Shown one piece after another: positions 8,190-17,477 of a stretch of 64,000 nucleotides of DNA. How positions within the stretch are numbered: the stretch's first letter is position 1; every line of letters begins with the position of its first letter. The stretch is from NCBI GenBank assembly GCA_902547955.1, contig CACCPY010000007.1, forward strand, positions 28,788-92,787, given 5' to 3'. The translations under genes were made by a program, and so were the position numbers. A model generated the notes under the pieces. The model made no database searches. It had not been told where the DNA came from and saw only the letters and a program-made list of their open reading frames with translations. The DNA is from an uncultured Alphaproteobacteria bacterium (GTDB taxonomy: Bacteria > Pseudomonadota > Alphaproteobacteria > Methylaequorales > Methylaequoraceae).

Positions 8190-10790
8190 TTATTTTTTAA
8201 GAAGATCAAGGTTTTTTAAAGCTTCTTTGAGCTTAGCTTTATTTTCATTCACAATCTTAAGCGGAGCTTTATCTAAGAAGCTTTGGTTTTTTAATTTTTT
8301 TTCAAAAAACTTGACTTCATTCTCATAAAATTTAATTTTTTTTTCTATTTCATTAATATTATTTTTTTCTTTATTTTCATACAGTATAGCAAACTTAAAA
8401 CCTGAAGAAATAAAATCAAAATCACAGTTTTTTTTAGTTGAATAACTAAGTTGATTTATATTGAAAAATAATTTGATTAAGCTTTCATTATCATCAATCC
8501 ACTGCACTCTATTATTGCTAAACATAACCAGTTCAAAATCAATATTTTTTACATTGCTTAACTGAGATCTTAAATCTCTAATTAATTCGATAATTTTATT
8601 AAATTCATTAGAACCTTTTTTTAAAACTTTTTTCTCATTTTTTATGACAAATTTTTCAGAAAATAAGCTTGATTTTACATAATTTAAATCTTTAGATATT
8701 TTTTCGGAAACAAATGGGATAACGGGATTTATTAGATTTAGCACAAGTTTAAATATATAACTAAAATTATTTGAAATTTCATCAAAGTTTTTTTTATCTT
8801 TTAAATAAATTTTTGACAATTCTATGTAAACATCACAAAAATCATTCCAAATAAAATGATAAAGTTCTTGAACAAGTAAATTAAACTTGAAATTATTAAG
8901 ATGTTTAATAACATTTTTTTGTGTTTCATCATATCTCTTTAATATCCAATCATTGATTGGAAGTTTATTTTTTTCAAAGTTATAATTCTTGTTAAAAGAA
9001 AATTTATTAAACTGAGAGAATCTTGCGACATTCCAAAGTTTTGTGATAAAGTTTCTACTATTCTCTACAAGTTTATTAGATAATTTTATGTCTCTTCCTT
9101 GAGTTGAGAGATTTACTAAAGTATATCTTAAAGAATCTGCTCCATAAAGTTCAATTAGTTCCAATGGATTAATGACATTTCCCTTAGATTTTGACATTTT
9201 CTCTCCATTTTCATCTTTTACAAGTGGATGTATATAGATGTTTTGAAATGGAATTTTCTTCATAAAAAAAAGGCCCATCATAACCATTCTTGCTACCCAA
9301 AAAAAAATAATATCAAAACCGGTTACTAAAACATTAGTTGGATAATATTTCTTTAGAAGACTATTTTTATTTGGCCAACCCAAAGTTGAAAAAGGCCACA
9401 ATGCTGATGAAAACCAAGTATCTAATACATCATTATCTTGATGGGAAATTTTTTCATTAGGTTTCTTTTTTTTTAGTATTTTTTTAGCTTCGTCAAAATT
9501 TTCTGCAGCAATTTTTGTGTTTTTATCTGAATACCAAACTGGAATTCTATGTCCCCACCAAATTTGTCTTGAAATACACCAGGGTTCAATATTTTCAATC
9601 CAGTATTTAAAGGTATTCATCCATGAAGATGGAAAAAATTTTAATTCATCTTTTTTTATAATTTTTTTTACATCCTCACATAGTTTTTTAGAATCAACAA
9701 ACCATTGCTTAGTCATAAATGGTTCAATAACTGATCCACTTCTTTCACCAATGGGCAGAACCATCTTATTCTTCGTTTGCTTTTCTAAAAGATCTAACTT
9801 TTTCAGATTTTTTAATATTAAATCCCTAGCCTTATATCTGTCCATACCAAAAAACTTTTTGGGTACATTTTCATTTAACTTAGCGTTCTTATTAAAAATA
9901 TTTATAAAATCCAAATTGTGTTTTTTTCCAATTAAAAAGTCATTAAAGTCGTGTGCGGGGGTAATTTTTACTGCACCAGAACCTTTTTTTGGATCAGCAT
10001 ATTTATCTGCAATAATAGGAATTAATTTTTTAGAAAATGGTATATTTGCTTTTTTACCTATATATTTATTAAGTTTTTTATTTTGAGGATGTACGGCAAT
10101 CGCTGCATCTCCAAACATAGTTTCGGGCCTAGTCGTTGCAACTGTAATAAACTCGTCATCTTCATATATTTTATATTTTATAAACCATAATATTCCTTCA
10201 ATCTCTTTTTGATTTACCTCCAGATCTGATACTGCAGTTTCTAAAACTGTGTCCCAGTTTACTAATCTTTTGTCTTGATAAATTAATCCTTTATTAAATA
10301 ATTCTATAAAAACTTTTTTTACAGAAAGACTTAAACCTTCATCCATCGTAAACCTACTTATTGACCAATCAACGGATGTACCAAGCCTTCTTAACTGATC
10401 AACTATTTTGTTTCCAGAAATCTTTTTCCATTCCCAAATCTTTTTTAAAAATTTCTCTCTTCCGATCTGTTTTTTTGAAACTCCGTTTTTTTCTACTATC
10501 TGCTTTTCTACAACTATTTCAGTCGCAATACCAGCGTGATCTGTACCCGGTTGCCACAGAACATCTTTTCCTAGTTTTTTATTAAAACGTATTAAAATAT
10601 CTTGAAGAGTGAAAGTAAGAGCATGTCCCATATGCAAACTTCCTGTAACATTTGGTGGTGGCATCATTATGCAAAAGGTATTAGAATTTTTAGAGCTTTT
10701 AAATTCGAAAATTTTATTTTTATTCCATTCGTAGATAAATTTATTTTCAACTTCTTTGAATGAAAATCTTTTTTCTAACTGTTTATTCAT
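8190..10790 (-). CDS. valS: Valyl-tRNA synthetase
   Basis: Class I synthetase charging tRNA-Val. The 866 residues include the HIGH block PPPNVTGSLHMGHAL near residues 44-58, the editing (CP1) domain with VATTRPETMFGD, the Trp-rich CISRQIWWGHRIPVWY block and the KMSKS loop GEKMSKSKGNVINP near residue 530. The C-terminus (about 800-866) is a Lys/Glu-rich coiled coil typical of ValRS. The start overlaps the tolC stop in the bases ATGA, giving coupled translation. Confidence 0.96.
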   Translation of the reverse strand: MNKQLEKRFSFKEVENKFIYEWNKNKIFEFKSSKNSNTFCIMMPPPNVTGSLHMGHALTFTLQDILIRFNKKLGKDVLWQPGTDHAGIATEIVVEKQIVEKNGVSKKQIGREKFLKKIWEWKKISGNKIVDQLRRLGTSVDWSISRFTMDEGLSLSVKKVFIELFNKGLIYQDKRLVNWDTVLETAVSDLEVNQKEIEGILWFIKYKIYEDDEFITVATTRPETMFGDAAIAVHPQNKKLNKYIGKKANIPFSKKLIPIIADKYADPKKGSGAVKITPAHDFNDFLIGKKHNLDFINIFNKNAKLNENVPKKFFGMDRYKARDLILKNLKKLDLLEKQTKNKMVLPIGERSGSVIEPFMTKQWFVDSKKLCEDVKKIIKKDELKFFPSSWMNTFKYWIENIEPWCISRQIWWGHRIPVWYSDKNTKIAAENFDEAKKILKKKKPNEKISHQDNDVLDTWFSSALWPFSTLGWPNKNSLLKKYYPTNVLVTGFDIIFFWVARMVMMGLFFMKKIPFQNIYIHPLVKDENGEKMSKSKGNVINPLELIELYGADSLRYTLVNLSTQGRDIKLSNKLVENSRNFITKLWNVARFSQFNKFSFNKNYNFEKNKLPINDWILKRYDETQKNVIKHLNNFKFNLLVQELYHFIWNDFCDVYIELSKIYLKDKKNFDEISNNFSYIFKLVLNLINPVIPFVSEKISKDLNYVKSSLFSEKFVIKNEKKVLKKGSNEFNKIIELIRDLRSQLSNVKNIDFELVMFSNNRVQWIDDNESLIKLFFNINQLSYSTKKNCDFDFISSGFKFAILYENKEKNNINEIEKKIKFYENEVKFFEKKLKNQSFLDKAPLKIVNENKAKLKEALKNLDLLKK

Positions 10791-12148
10791 TCAATTATAT
10801 CCAGCCATTTTCCTTTAACTTTGTTATAGTTTTTTTCGTAATCAAATAAGTCAACATTTAGCTTTAAGTCTTTTGCATTTAGTTTTCCAATGTAAAATAA
10901 TATTTCATAGTATGATATAAAAAAGTCTTTGTAAGCTTTAATTAAATCTAGCTCTGATTGTAAAAGTTCCTGTTCACCGTCTAAAACGTCAAGTGTTGTT
11001 CTCTCACCAAGTTGAAATTCTTGTTTTAAACCATCTAAATAAATTTTATTTGACTGAATTTGTTTTTTGTATGCTTCTATACGTGATAGTGAGTAATTAT
11101 AAGATGAATGAGAGCTAATAAGATTAGCAACTAAGTTTTCATTTTCTAATCTTAATAACTCTTTTTGTGCAAATAATTTCTTTTTCGATTCTCGAATTTT
11201 TGAGGAGGCTAGGCCAGATTGATAAAGTGGGATATCTACTTTGGCAAATGCTGACAAAACCTCTCTTTCACTGTCAGTTCTAAAGTATCCTTGATTAATT
11301 TTTGCTTCAGCTTCCAGTTTTAGTGAGGGTAACCTTTTTCTCTTTAGTGAATTTATTTCGTTTTCTATTGATCTAATTAAAAAAGTAATAGACTCTATTC
11401 TAGGATTATTTTTTTTTCCAATTGATTTTAATTTTTGAATTTCAAATTTTCCATAATCTGTAGGTATTATAATTTCTGGATTATCAGGTTTACTTCCGAA
11501 AATTGACAAATATTTTGCATTAATTGAGTCAATTATATTAAAAGTTTCTAACAATTCAGATTCCGAAAGAGAATATCTAGCTTCAGAAATAGAAACATCA
11601 GTCAATGTAACCTCACCAATTTCAAATTGCTCTTTGGTAAGCTCTAACTGCCTTTTTAATACCTCAACATTTTTTTCTTTTACCTTAATATTTGAGTTTT
11701 CTGTAGCTAAATCAGCATACAATTTTATAGCATCTAAAAAAACCTCCTGCTCGACATTTTTCAAAGAGCTTCTTTGTGAAAAAATTTCATTTTTAGCTAC
11801 TTTTATTTGGCTTAAACTACTTCCTCCATCAAAAATACTTTGAGAAACAACAACTCCTTTGTTTGTTTCAGTCCTTATGCCGTCTGAAGTAATATTAAAT
11901 CCTTCTGAATTTGTATCAATCTTACCTTTTTGATAATACCCTTTTATCTCTGGTCTAAACTCAGAAAAGGCTCTTGGTAAAAGTTCGTCCTTAGATTTTA
12001 GTATTTCTCTTTCATATTTTATTTTAGGGTGAAAAGAATAGAGATTAGAAAGGGATTTCGAAAGATCTTCGCTTAAAAAGATCTCTGCAACTGTGTTACC
12101 ACAAGCGAAAAAAAAAAATAAAAAAATGCTTAAAATTAATCTCCTCAT
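10787..12148 (-). CDS. tolC: TolC-family outer-membrane efflux channel protein
   Basis: Outer-membrane factor of tripartite efflux or type I secretion. The 453 residues begin with a signal peptide (MRRLILSIFLFFFF, cleavage near residue 21) and continue with long alternating coiled-coil helices in two internal repeats; VEVLKRQLELTKEQFEIGE and YLDGLKQEFQLGERTTLDVLDGEQEL are the characteristic TolC/OEP segments. It lies between the Pcm-like gene and valS, the usual alphaproteobacterial arrangement. It could serve the MFP/RND pair at 34-38 kb, which has no channel gene of its own; that partnership is inference. Confidence 0.9.
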   Translation of the reverse strand: MRRLILSIFLFFFFACGNTVAEIFLSEDLSKSLSNLYSFHPKIKYEREILKSKDELLPRAFSEFRPEIKGYYQKGKIDTNSEGFNITSDGIRTETNKGVVVSQSIFDGGSSLSQIKVAKNEIFSQRSSLKNVEQEVFLDAIKLYADLATENSNIKVKEKNVEVLKRQLELTKEQFEIGEVTLTDVSISEARYSLSESELLETFNIIDSINAKYLSIFGSKPDNPEIIIPTDYGKFEIQKLKSIGKKNNPRIESITFLIRSIENEINSLKRKRLPSLKLEAEAKINQGYFRTDSEREVLSAFAKVDIPLYQSGLASSKIRESKKKLFAQKELLRLENENLVANLISSHSSYNYSLSRIEAYKKQIQSNKIYLDGLKQEFQLGERTTLDVLDGEQELLQSELDLIKAYKDFFISYYEILFYIGKLNAKDLKLNVDLFDYEKNYNKVKGKWLDIIE

Positions 12149-12157
12149 AACAAAAAT

Positions 12158-12805
12158 TTAAATTATGAGTTCTACTTTATCTTTAACACTGGTAGTAAAG
12201 AATTTTTCAATTGATATGTTTGATTCTATCTTAAGTGCCCTTACAAAATCTCCAACATATTCTTGATTTTTTAGAGTTACAAAAATCTCCCCGTTGTCTT
12301 TCAGTTGTTTAATAAATGAGTCAGGTATTGACTTAATAGTTCCTTCAATAAATATTTTGTCATAAGGGGCATTTCTGCTTAATCCTTGAGATAAATCTTT
12401 TTTAAAAAAAATTGAACAATTTAATATATTTAATTTATCTATGTTTTTAGATGCTATATCTACTATCTTTTTATCATTATCTATCCCAACAACATAATTA
12501 ACCATTTTTGATAAAATAGCTATTGAATAACCTGTTAAGCATCCAACAACCAAAACTTTGTCATCTTGGCCAAAATTGCATCTATCAAACATTTTTGCGA
12601 TTATGAAAGTTTTCATTAAGTTTCTATTTTCAGAAATTTTTATTTCAGAGTCAGTATAAGTCAAATCATGTGAATCATTGGGAACAAAAATTTCTTTTTG
12701 CACCGTTGAAAAAGATTCAATTAAATCTTTATTATTTACGTTATTTGGTAAGATTTGGTTTTTTACCATGTTTTGTCTAGCCATTTGAAAAAATTTATCG
12801 TGCAT
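12158..12805 (-). CDS. Protein-L-isoaspartate O-methyltransferase-like protein
   Basis: A 215-residue protein with the Pcm/Rossmann methyltransferase fold: N-terminal ARQNMVKNQI, then KVLVVGCLTGYSIAIL as SAM-binding motif I, GIDNDKKIVDIA as motif II, and a late GEIFVTL strand. Motif I lacks the normal GTGSGY core, and the catalytic SQPY-type segment is replaced by NLMKTFIIA, so repair activity on isoaspartate is doubtful. Alphaproteobacteria commonly carry such a degenerate Pcm-like gene directly before tolC, as here. A later ATG at 12784 is also a possible start. The function of this subgroup is not established. Confidence 0.7.
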   Translation of the reverse strand: MHDKFFQMARQNMVKNQILPNNVNNKDLIESFSTVQKEIFVPNDSHDLTYTDSEIKISENRNLMKTFIIAKMFDRCNFGQDDKVLVVGCLTGYSIAILSKMVNYVVGIDNDKKIVDIASKNIDKLNILNCSIFFKKDLSQGLSRNAPYDKIFIEGTIKSIPDSFIKQLKDNGEIFVTLKNQEYVGDFVRALKIESNISIEKFFTTSVKDKVELII

Positions 12806-12831
12806 TTTTTTTAGTTAATGTTAATTATTGC

Positions 12832-12837
12832 TATAAT
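12832..12837 (+). promoter_or_regulatory. Candidate -10 element for the tRNA-Cys/tRNA-Asn transcript
   Basis: A perfect TATAAT lies 43 bases before the first base of tRNA-Cys, in the AT-rich gap separating it from the divergent Pcm-like gene. No convincing -35 hexamer is seen at standard spacing, and such matches are frequent in AT-rich DNA, so this is only a candidate. Confidence 0.35.
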
Positions 12838-12880
12838 ATATTTAGTATTAATATTTATTACAATAGTAGAGAAAATTTAT

Positions 12881-12954
12881 GGTGCGGTGGCGGAGAGGCT
12901 ACGCACCGGCCTGCAAAGCCGAGTACACCGGTTCGAATCCGGTCCGCACCTCCA
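12881..12954 (+). tRNA. tRNA-Cys (GCA)
   Basis: Full cloverleaf: 5' acceptor GGTGCGG pairs with CCGCACC, the T arm CCGGTTCGAATCCGG is intact, the anticodon GCA is at 12913-12915 in the loop CTGCAAA, and the CCA end is encoded. It sits 53 bases ahead of tRNA-Asn on the same strand and probably shares a transcript. Confidence 0.95.
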
Positions 12955-13007
12955 AAAAATAAATGTTTTTACAAATAAAAAAATTAAACTATTATAACCA
13001 TTATTCA

Positions 13008-13083
13008 TCCGGCGTAGCTCAGTTGGTAGAGCAAGCGACTGTTAATCGCTGGGTCACAGGTTCGAGTCCTGTCGCCGGAGCCA
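13008..13083 (+). tRNA. tRNA-Asn (GTT)
   Basis: Acceptor TCCGGCG pairs with CGCCGGA, D arm GCTCAGTTGGTAGAGC, anticodon GTT at 13041-13043 in the loop CTGTTAA, T arm CAGGTTCGAGTCCTG, discriminator G and an encoded CCA. It is followed 33 bases later by a glycosyltransferase gene. Confidence 0.95.
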
Positions 13084-13116
13084 TCGAAATGTTAAATCAA
13101 TTTTTTAGGAGAACTA

Positions 13117-14043
13117 ATGGTAAAGGTAAGTTTTGTTTGTCCAATTTTTAATAAAGAAAAGTACTTACCAAATGTATTAAATGCTTTAAAAAATCAAAAA
13201 GGAGAATTTAAAAAAGAATATGTTTTTGTTAATGACGGATCGCAGGATAATTCTTTGGAATGTCTTAAATCCATAACAAAAAAATGGAAAAATACAAAAA
13301 TTATTAGTCAGACTAATAAAGGTCCAGCTAGTGCAACTCAAAAAGCTATAGATTCCTCCACGGGAGATTATATTAAGCTCTTGGGTGGTGACGATGTTAT
13401 GTCTGAATTTTGTACAAAAATATTATTGGAAGTTATAACTAAAAATAAAACCGTTGCAGTTTTTAGCAGATATAAGTTATTAAAAGATTTAAATAAAATT
13501 AAATTCAAAAATCAAATACCTCTCAACCTTAAAATAATTGAAAATCCTCTAAAAAAAACTATTCTTTCAAGTTATTCAGGTACTGCACCAAATCTTTATT
13601 GTCACAAAACAATAAAAAAATCAGGTGGTTGTAACTTAAAATTGTTTATTGAAGATTTTTCACTTGTTCTTGGTCTTTCAAAATATGGAAGCTTTAGTTT
13701 TATAGATAATGTAACTTCCTGTGGTCCGTCCGAAGATCCTAATAGAATTATGATGGGTATGCAAACCCAACTTATTCATGATTTTAATGCCGCATTGTAT
13801 TATTTTTTCGTGGAAAATGAAAAAATTCCAAATCATATTAAAATTTTAGCTTGTAAAAAAGCACTTGGTAGAACAGAAAAATGGGCAAGAAGACTTAAGA
13901 AAAAATCTATATTTAATAAAATGAATCTTCTTAAATTAAAACTCTTTTTTGGAAATAATAATTATCTGAACCTAATAAAACAGTCGTGCCAATACTTTTA
14001 CAACGATTTTAATGACGAAAGAATAAGATACAAAGTAGTTTGA
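13117..14043 (+). CDS. Family 2 glycosyltransferase
   Basis: A 308-residue GT-A fold glycosyltransferase. The N-terminus VSFVCPIFNKEKYLPNVLNAL and the UDP-sugar site EYVFVNDGSQDNS are classic GT2 blocks, and KLLGGDDVM near residue 90 takes the place of the metal-binding DxD. No transmembrane segment is evident, so it likely works at the inner face of the membrane on a lipid-linked or surface glycan. The start is supported by AGGAGA seven bases upstream. The acceptor and sugar cannot be told. Its stop lies one base from the stop of the convergent ABC permease gene. Confidence 0.8.
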   Translation: MVKVSFVCPIFNKEKYLPNVLNALKNQKGEFKKEYVFVNDGSQDNSLECLKSITKKWKNTKIISQTNKGPASATQKAIDSSTGDYIKLLGGDDVMSEFCTKILLEVITKNKTVAVFSRYKLLKDLNKIKFKNQIPLNLKIIENPLKKTILSSYSGTAPNLYCHKTIKKSGGCNLKLFIEDFSLVLGLSKYGSFSFIDNVTSCGPSEDPNRIMMGMQTQLIHDFNAALYYFFVENEKIPNHIKILACKKALGRTEKWARRLKKKSIFNKMNLLKLKLFFGNNNYLNLIKQSCQYFYNDFNDERIRYKVV

Positions 14044-14044
14044 G

Positions 14045-14836
14045 TCATTCTCCTTGATTAATTAATAATCCTTTTTTTCTAGAGGAACTTATCATTTTTA
14101 AAAAAAATAGAACTGACAACAAAAGATAAGTAAAGTTTAAAATTATAATTCTGTATAGCTGTTGAAATTCAACTTGATTGTCAATTAAAATCTTTCTCAT
14201 TGACTCAAAAACATAAACTGGAGGAAAAATCTGTGCAATTTTTTGCATAATAAATGGAAGGGAATCAAGCGGATAGTACACGCAAGAAAAGGGTAAAAGT
14301 ATAAAAATTATTGCCCAAGCTAACTCTTCAAAAGAGTGTCCATATCTTAAAACCAAACCTGAAACAACAAATCCAATTGACCATCCGATAGCTATTAAAT
14401 TAAAAAAAAAGAAAATTAAATAAAAACCTAATTCAAATAAGTGAAAATCAAAAAAAAAATTTGCCACAAAAATAGCTGGTGTCAGACCTATTAGTGTTCT
14501 AAGCATACTAATAATTATTAAACTAAAAACTAATTCATATTCTCTCAGAGGGGTAATGAACAAATTAGTTAAGTTTCTTGACCATATCTCTTCTAGAAAA
14601 GACATAGTTAAACCAAGTTGTCCCCTAAATAAAACATCCCAAAGAACTACCGCAGATAAAATTATGCTTAAGACTCCGATGTAAGGTGTTGTGTTATTTT
14701 CTATCAAAAAATTACTAAAAAAACCCCAAAAAAGTATTTGAACTGATGGCCAATAAAATATACTCAACAACCTTGGAAACGATCCGAAAGATATTGTTTT
14801 ATATCTTATTATAAGAGCTAAAATTCTTCCAAACAT
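14045..14836 (-). CDS. ABC-2 type transporter permease
   Basis: A 263-residue integral membrane protein with about six predicted hydrophobic segments and the ABC2_membrane pattern: an amphipathic start, LWDVLFRGQLGLTMSFLEEIWSRNLTNLF (residues about 65-93), then a long hydrophobic C-terminal half. It overlaps the ATPase gene upstream by one base, so the two form one exporter. ABC-2 exporters move polysaccharides, lipids or drugs; the substrate is not shown. A glycosyltransferase lies convergent next door, which hints at a glycan but does not prove it. Confidence 0.82.
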   Translation of the reverse strand: MFGRILALIIRYKTISFGSFPRLLSIFYWPSVQILFWGFFSNFLIENNTTPYIGVLSIILSAVVLWDVLFRGQLGLTMSFLEEIWSRNLTNLFITPLREYELVFSLIIISMLRTLIGLTPAIFVANFFFDFHLFELGFYLIFFFFNLIAIGWSIGFVVSGLVLRYGHSFEELAWAIIFILLPFSCVYYPLDSLPFIMQKIAQIFPPVYVFESMRKILIDNQVEFQQLYRIIILNFTYLLLSVLFFLKMISSSRKKGLLINQGE

Positions 14837-15555
14837 TAACCTTGACCTAAAAAAAAATCTTTCAATGATGAATAATTATTGATTTTGAGTAATTCATTTA
14901 AATTTCCGTTAGATGCTATTTTTCCCAACTTTAGAAGAATTATTTTTGAACATATGGATTGAATTTCTTCTAGATTATGTGAAGTAATTAGAATAGAGGA
15001 TTTATTTTTTTTTTGATAATCCAATAAAAACTCCCTGATAAATATTGAGGTTTCAGGGTCTAAAGATGCTGTTGGTTCATCCAGTAAAAGTAATTTTGGA
15101 TTATTGATCAAAGCTTTACATAAATTTACTTTAGTTTTTTGTCCAGCTGAGAGAGATCCGTAATTTTTTTTCATTAAATCGGTCATTTTCAGCTTTTTAA
15201 CTAAATCATTAATTATGTCTTTAAATTTTTTTATTCCATATAAACGTGAATAAAAGAATAAATTTTGCTCTACAGTCATTTTTTTTGGTAAATCAATATA
15301 TGGGCTTTGAAAATTTATCTCTTTAAGAATTTCATTTTTTTTAAAAAAAAGGTTCTTACCCAAAATCTCAATGTTACCTGATGATGGAGATATAAGGCCC
15401 ATCAACATACCTAACAATGTAGTCTTCCCTGCTCCATTTTTTCCCAAAACTCCAGTAACAGAATTTTCATTAACATTAAATGATATATTCTTAATTATCT
15501 TTTTTGTATCAAATGTTTTTACAAGATTTGAAACTTTAACTACAAAACTATTCAC
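14836..15555 (-). CDS. ABC transporter ATP-binding protein (ABC-2 exporter)
   Basis: A 239-residue ABC ATPase. Walker A is GKNGAGKTTLLG (residues about 37-48), the signature motif is LSAGQKTKVNLCKAL, Walker B is LLLLDEPTASLDPE and the switch His follows in SILITSHNLEE. This arrangement, with NVNENSVTGVLGKNGAGKTT, belongs to the CcmA/NodI-like exporter group. It is coupled to the permease gene downstream. A region of about 110 bases separates it from the divergent cysK and should hold promoters for both. Confidence 0.9.
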   Translation of the reverse strand: MNSFVVKVSNLVKTFDTKKIIKNISFNVNENSVTGVLGKNGAGKTTLLGMLMGLISPSSGNIEILGKNLFFKKNEILKEINFQSPYIDLPKKMTVEQNLFFYSRLYGIKKFKDIINDLVKKLKMTDLMKKNYGSLSAGQKTKVNLCKALINNPKLLLLDEPTASLDPETSIFIREFLLDYQKKNKSSILITSHNLEEIQSICSKIILLKLGKIASNGNLNELLKINNYSSLKDFFLGQG

Positions 15556-15666
15556 AACTTAAAATCTTATTTTATTTAATTTCTTTAATAAATAATAAAT
15601 TAATATATATCATTATCTGATAAAGGTTTTGCAATTTAAAAATTAAAACACTTTAATAACAATATT

Positions 15667-16668
15667 ATGAACCATAGCAAATTTAAAAAAAGTTTTAATG
15701 ATTGTATAGGTAACACACCTTTAATAAAGCTTAAAATTGCATCGCAAATTTCTGGGTGCAATATCTATGGTAAGTGTGAGTTTCTAAATCCAGGTGGCTC
15801 TGTAAAAGACCGTCCAGCCTTACAAATTGTTAAAGACGCATTAGACAAAAAATTAATATCAGAAGGGGCAACAATTGTGGAAGGAACTGCTGGGAATACT
15901 GGAATTGGCTTATGTTTGGTTGGGAATGCCCTAGGAATGAAATCTGAAATTGTAATGCCAAAAACACAAAGTGAAGAAAAAAAAAAAATGCTAAAAATAT
16001 GCAGTGCTAAACTTCATTTAGTCGAAGCGGTTCCATATAAAAATCCCAAAAATTACGTAAGATACTCTGAAACACTTGCAAAAAAAATAAAAAACAAAAA
16101 TGGTGTTTTATGGGCAAATCAATTTGATAATTTATCAAATAAAAAAGCACATTATCTTACAACTGGTCCTGAAATCTGGAGTCAATTGTCAGGAAAAGTA
16201 GATGCATTTATATGTTCTGTTGGTACAGGCGGAACCTTAGCTGGTACAAGTGAGTTCTTAAGAGAAAAAAATAAAAATGTAAAAATTGGTTTGGCAGATC
16301 CTTTTGGCTCTGCAATCCATAATTTTTATAAAAAAGGAGTCCTTAAATCTGAAGGTAATTCAATTACGGAAGGCATAGGACAAGGAAGAATTACAAAAAA
16401 TTTAGAACATACAAAAGTTGATGAAAGTTTTCAAATTTCAGACACTGAAGCTTTAAAAATGGTTTTTGAAATGATTATTAAAGAAGGTCTTATACTGGGA
16501 GGATCCTCTGGAATAAATATAGTTGGTGCTATAAAACTAGGTAAAAAACTGGGAAAAAATAAAAATATAGTTACAATTTTGTGTGATTATGGCACCAAAT
16601 ATGAAAGTAAGATTTTTAACAAAAAATTTCTTTCAAAAAACAAGTTACCAATCCCATCATGGCTATGA
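15667..16668 (+). CDS. cysK: Cysteine synthase (O-acetylserine sulfhydrylase)
   Basis: PLP enzyme making cysteine from O-acetylserine and sulfide. The 333-residue protein has the PLP lysine K47 in NPGGSVKDRPA, the substrate loop EGTAGNTGIGL, the phosphate-binding glycine loop VGTGGTLAG and the C-terminal LGGSSGINI. It opens a three-gene sulfur run: its TGA overlaps the sseA ATG, and metC follows. O-acetylserine would come from cysE at 58 kb. A cystathionine-beta-synthase-like role cannot be excluded for this subfamily, but there is no extra CBS domain. Confidence 0.9.
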   Translation: MNHSKFKKSFNDCIGNTPLIKLKIASQISGCNIYGKCEFLNPGGSVKDRPALQIVKDALDKKLISEGATIVEGTAGNTGIGLCLVGNALGMKSEIVMPKTQSEEKKKMLKICSAKLHLVEAVPYKNPKNYVRYSETLAKKIKNKNGVLWANQFDNLSNKKAHYLTTGPEIWSQLSGKVDAFICSVGTGGTLAGTSEFLREKNKNVKIGLADPFGSAIHNFYKKGVLKSEGNSITEGIGQGRITKNLEHTKVDESFQISDTEALKMVFEMIIKEGLILGGSSGINIVGAIKLGKKLGKNKNIVTILCDYGTKYESKIFNKKFLSKNKLPIPSWL

Positions 16669-17477
16669 CTAAACAACTAATAAGCCCGAAAGAGTTAAAA
16701 AAAATTTTAAATAACAATAACCTTAAGATTTTAGATTCAAGATGGATTCTTAATGAAAGTCAGAAAGGTCTAAAGGACTTTAAAAAATCTCATATTCCAA
16801 ATGCAATTTTTTTTGATATTGAAAAAAATTCTAATCAACAAATAGAATTACCACATATGATTCCAAAAAAAAATCAATTTGAAAAATATCTAAATAAAAA
16901 TGGCATATCTTCAAAAAATTTAATTGTTATCTATGATCAATCAGGTTTTTTTTCATCTGCAAGAGTTTGGTTTATGTTGAGGTACTTTGGGTTTAAAAAT
17001 GTCAAAATATTAGAACAAGGATTTCAAGGATGGCTAAATAATAACTATCCAGTTACTAAATTGATAAAACAACCTGAAAAAAAAAAAAACAAAATTATTG
17101 AAAAAAAAGAATTAATTAAAGACAAAAAGTTTATTTCAAAAAATTTGAGAAAGGATAATCTACTTATCATAGATGCAAGGTCTGAAAAACGTTTCTTGGG
17201 ACTTGAAAAAGAAAAAAGACCAAACTTATATTCTGGAAATATTCCTGGTAGTATAAATATACCTTATACTTCCCTATCAAAAAATGGTAAATTTTTAAGA
17301 AAAAATAATCTTATAAAAATATTTAAAAAAAGTATGAATTTGGATAAGAAAAAAAATATTGTTTGTACTTGCGGTTCTGGTATTACTGCATGCAATATTA
17401 TTTTAGCTTTGGATATTCTTGGATTTAATAATTACAATTTATACGACGGTTCATGGGCTGAATGGGGAAAAAAATAG
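16665..17477 (+). CDS. sseA: Two-domain sulfurtransferase (rhodanese / 3-mercaptopyruvate type)
   Basis: Tandem rhodanese protein of about 270 residues. The first domain (about 1-125) lacks a catalytic Cys, and the second carries the active-site loop CTCGSGITAC near residue 236. The loop CGSG(I/V)T is that of 3-mercaptopyruvate sulfurtransferases rather than thiosulfate rhodaneses. The ATG at 16665 overlaps the cysK stop (ATGA); an in-frame ATG two codons earlier is the alternative. It lies between cysK and metC, fitting sulfur transfer from cysteine-derived compounds. Confidence 0.87.
   Translation: MTKQLISPKELKKILNNNNLKILDSRWILNESQKGLKDFKKSHIPNAIFFDIEKNSNQQIELPHMIPKKNQFEKYLNKNGISSKNLIVIYDQSGFFSSARVWFMLRYFGFKNVKILEQGFQGWLNNNYPVTKLIKQPEKKKNKIIEKKELIKDKKFISKNLRKDNLLIIDARSEKRFLGLEKEKRPNLYSGNIPGSINIPYTSLSKNGKFLRKNNLIKIFKKSMNLDKKKNIVCTCGSGITACNIILALDILGFNNYNLYDGSWAEWGKK

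Noticed and set aside
9517..10086. 189-codon plus-strand frame inside valS
   Set aside because: Lies wholly antisense to conserved valS motifs, has no family features and no ribosome site; a shadow of low-complexity A/T coding sequence.
12963..13151. 62-codon frame across tRNA-Asn
   Set aside because: It is a translation through the tRNA gene and into the glycosyltransferase start; not coding.
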